From: Flavobacteriales bacterium
GTDB lineage: Bacteria > Bacteroidota > Bacteroidia > Flavobacteriales_D > Sanyastnellaceae
Direction of reading: 5' to 3'
DNA: 5,775 nucleotides
Assembly: GCA_015660615.1 (NCBI GenBank)
Contig: DQKQ01000117.1
Coordinates: forward strand, 1-5,775
How positions within the stretch are numbered: the stretch's first letter is position 1; every line of letters starts with the position of its first letter. Positions 5,557-5,775 of this stretch are shown here, piece after piece. Under the pieces are notes generated by a model. That model was not told the origin of the DNA and made no database searches. It saw only the letters and a list, made by a program, of their open reading frames with translations. The position numbers and the translations under genes are program-made.

Positions 5557-5775
5557 CTTCCATCAGGTTGAATCGCAATTTTACTAAAAGGCTATTATCT
5601 CATAAAAGGCTATAAATCTGAACAGCCTTGTATTACAATTCTAGATCTAATATATTCATATAGAAAAATTAGCACTATCTTGTTAGTCTTAAAAACGGAC
5701 AACGATACTCAGATGATCTTTCCCATGATAAAAACAAATTCTTCGCAAATATTAAGCAGGGCCCTGCTTTTTTCC
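5557..5775. other. Intergenic region with short repeats; no confident gene
   Basis: This AT-rich stretch contains the 11-base direct repeat TAAAAGGCTAT at 5585-5595 and 5603-5613. The second copy can also pair through AAGGCT (5606-5611) with AGCCTT (5624-5629) across 12 bases, without a T-run after it. A frame from the ATG at 5713 (or 5725) stays open to the window edge, but only for 21 codons, which is not enough to call a gene. Confidence 0.6.
5754..5773 (+). terminator. Possible intrinsic terminator at window edge
   Basis: The 16-base perfect palindrome AAGCAGGGCCCTGCTT (5754-5769) can form a stem of AAGCAG with CTGCTT around GGCC, and the T-run continues to 5773. This fits a terminator, about 200 bases after the type A gene; it could also serve a convergent gene beyond the edge. 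The alternative is that it lies inside the first codons of a gene starting at 5713 or 5725. Confidence 0.5.

Noticed and set aside
1..5775. CRISPR array, insertion sequence, transposase or toxin-antitoxin module
   Set aside because: No regularly spaced repeats, no transposase motifs and no small paired genes were seen on either strand; the minus-strand open readings are short shadows of the + strand genes.

Overview
The window looks like chromosomal DNA of a Bacteroidota bacterium, probably of the Flavobacteriales or a related marine or free-living lineage. The evidence is a gliding-motility/type IX secretion (T9SS) type B C-terminal domain, a PorP/SprF-family outer-membrane protein, a second secreted protein with a T9SS type A tail, no clear Shine-Dalgarno sequences before the genes, and a TAnnTTTG-type -7 promoter box before the tRNA. 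No genus can be named from this sequence alone.

Layout, all on the + strand. Positions 1-4618 hold five tightly packed genes: (1) the 3' end of a large secreted protein with a type B sorting domain (enters from the left edge, ends 610); (2) a PorP/SprF-like protein (607-1548); (3) a membrane sensor histidine kinase (1555-3048); (4) a sulfotransferase-like protein (3045-3737); (5) a GT-A family 2 glycosyltransferase (3734-4618). Three of the four junctions are 4-base ATGA stop/start overlaps and the fourth is a 6-base gap, so they very probably form one transcription unit with translational coupling. A tRNA-Leu(CAA) follows at 4661-4745, with its own likely -7 box in front and a strong intrinsic terminator behind (4748-4785). 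After this boundary lies a clearly AT-richer stand-alone gene for a small secreted protein with a type A sorting tail (4891-5556). The last 219 bases contain short repeats and a terminator-like palindrome at the window edge; the start of another gene there cannot be excluded.

How the genes may work together: the type B protein and the PorP/SprF protein match the known sprB/sprF arrangement, in which the PorP/SprF protein is needed to export its neighbouring type B substrate. The kinase, sulfotransferase and glycosyltransferase in the same unit suggest, as inference only, that surface display of the secreted protein is linked to envelope sensing and to building or sulfating a surface glycan. 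The kinase carries a sensor region built from two similar halves. The glycosyltransferase differs from the rest of the unit in base composition (GC-rich and strongly C-biased), which suggests it has a separate history.
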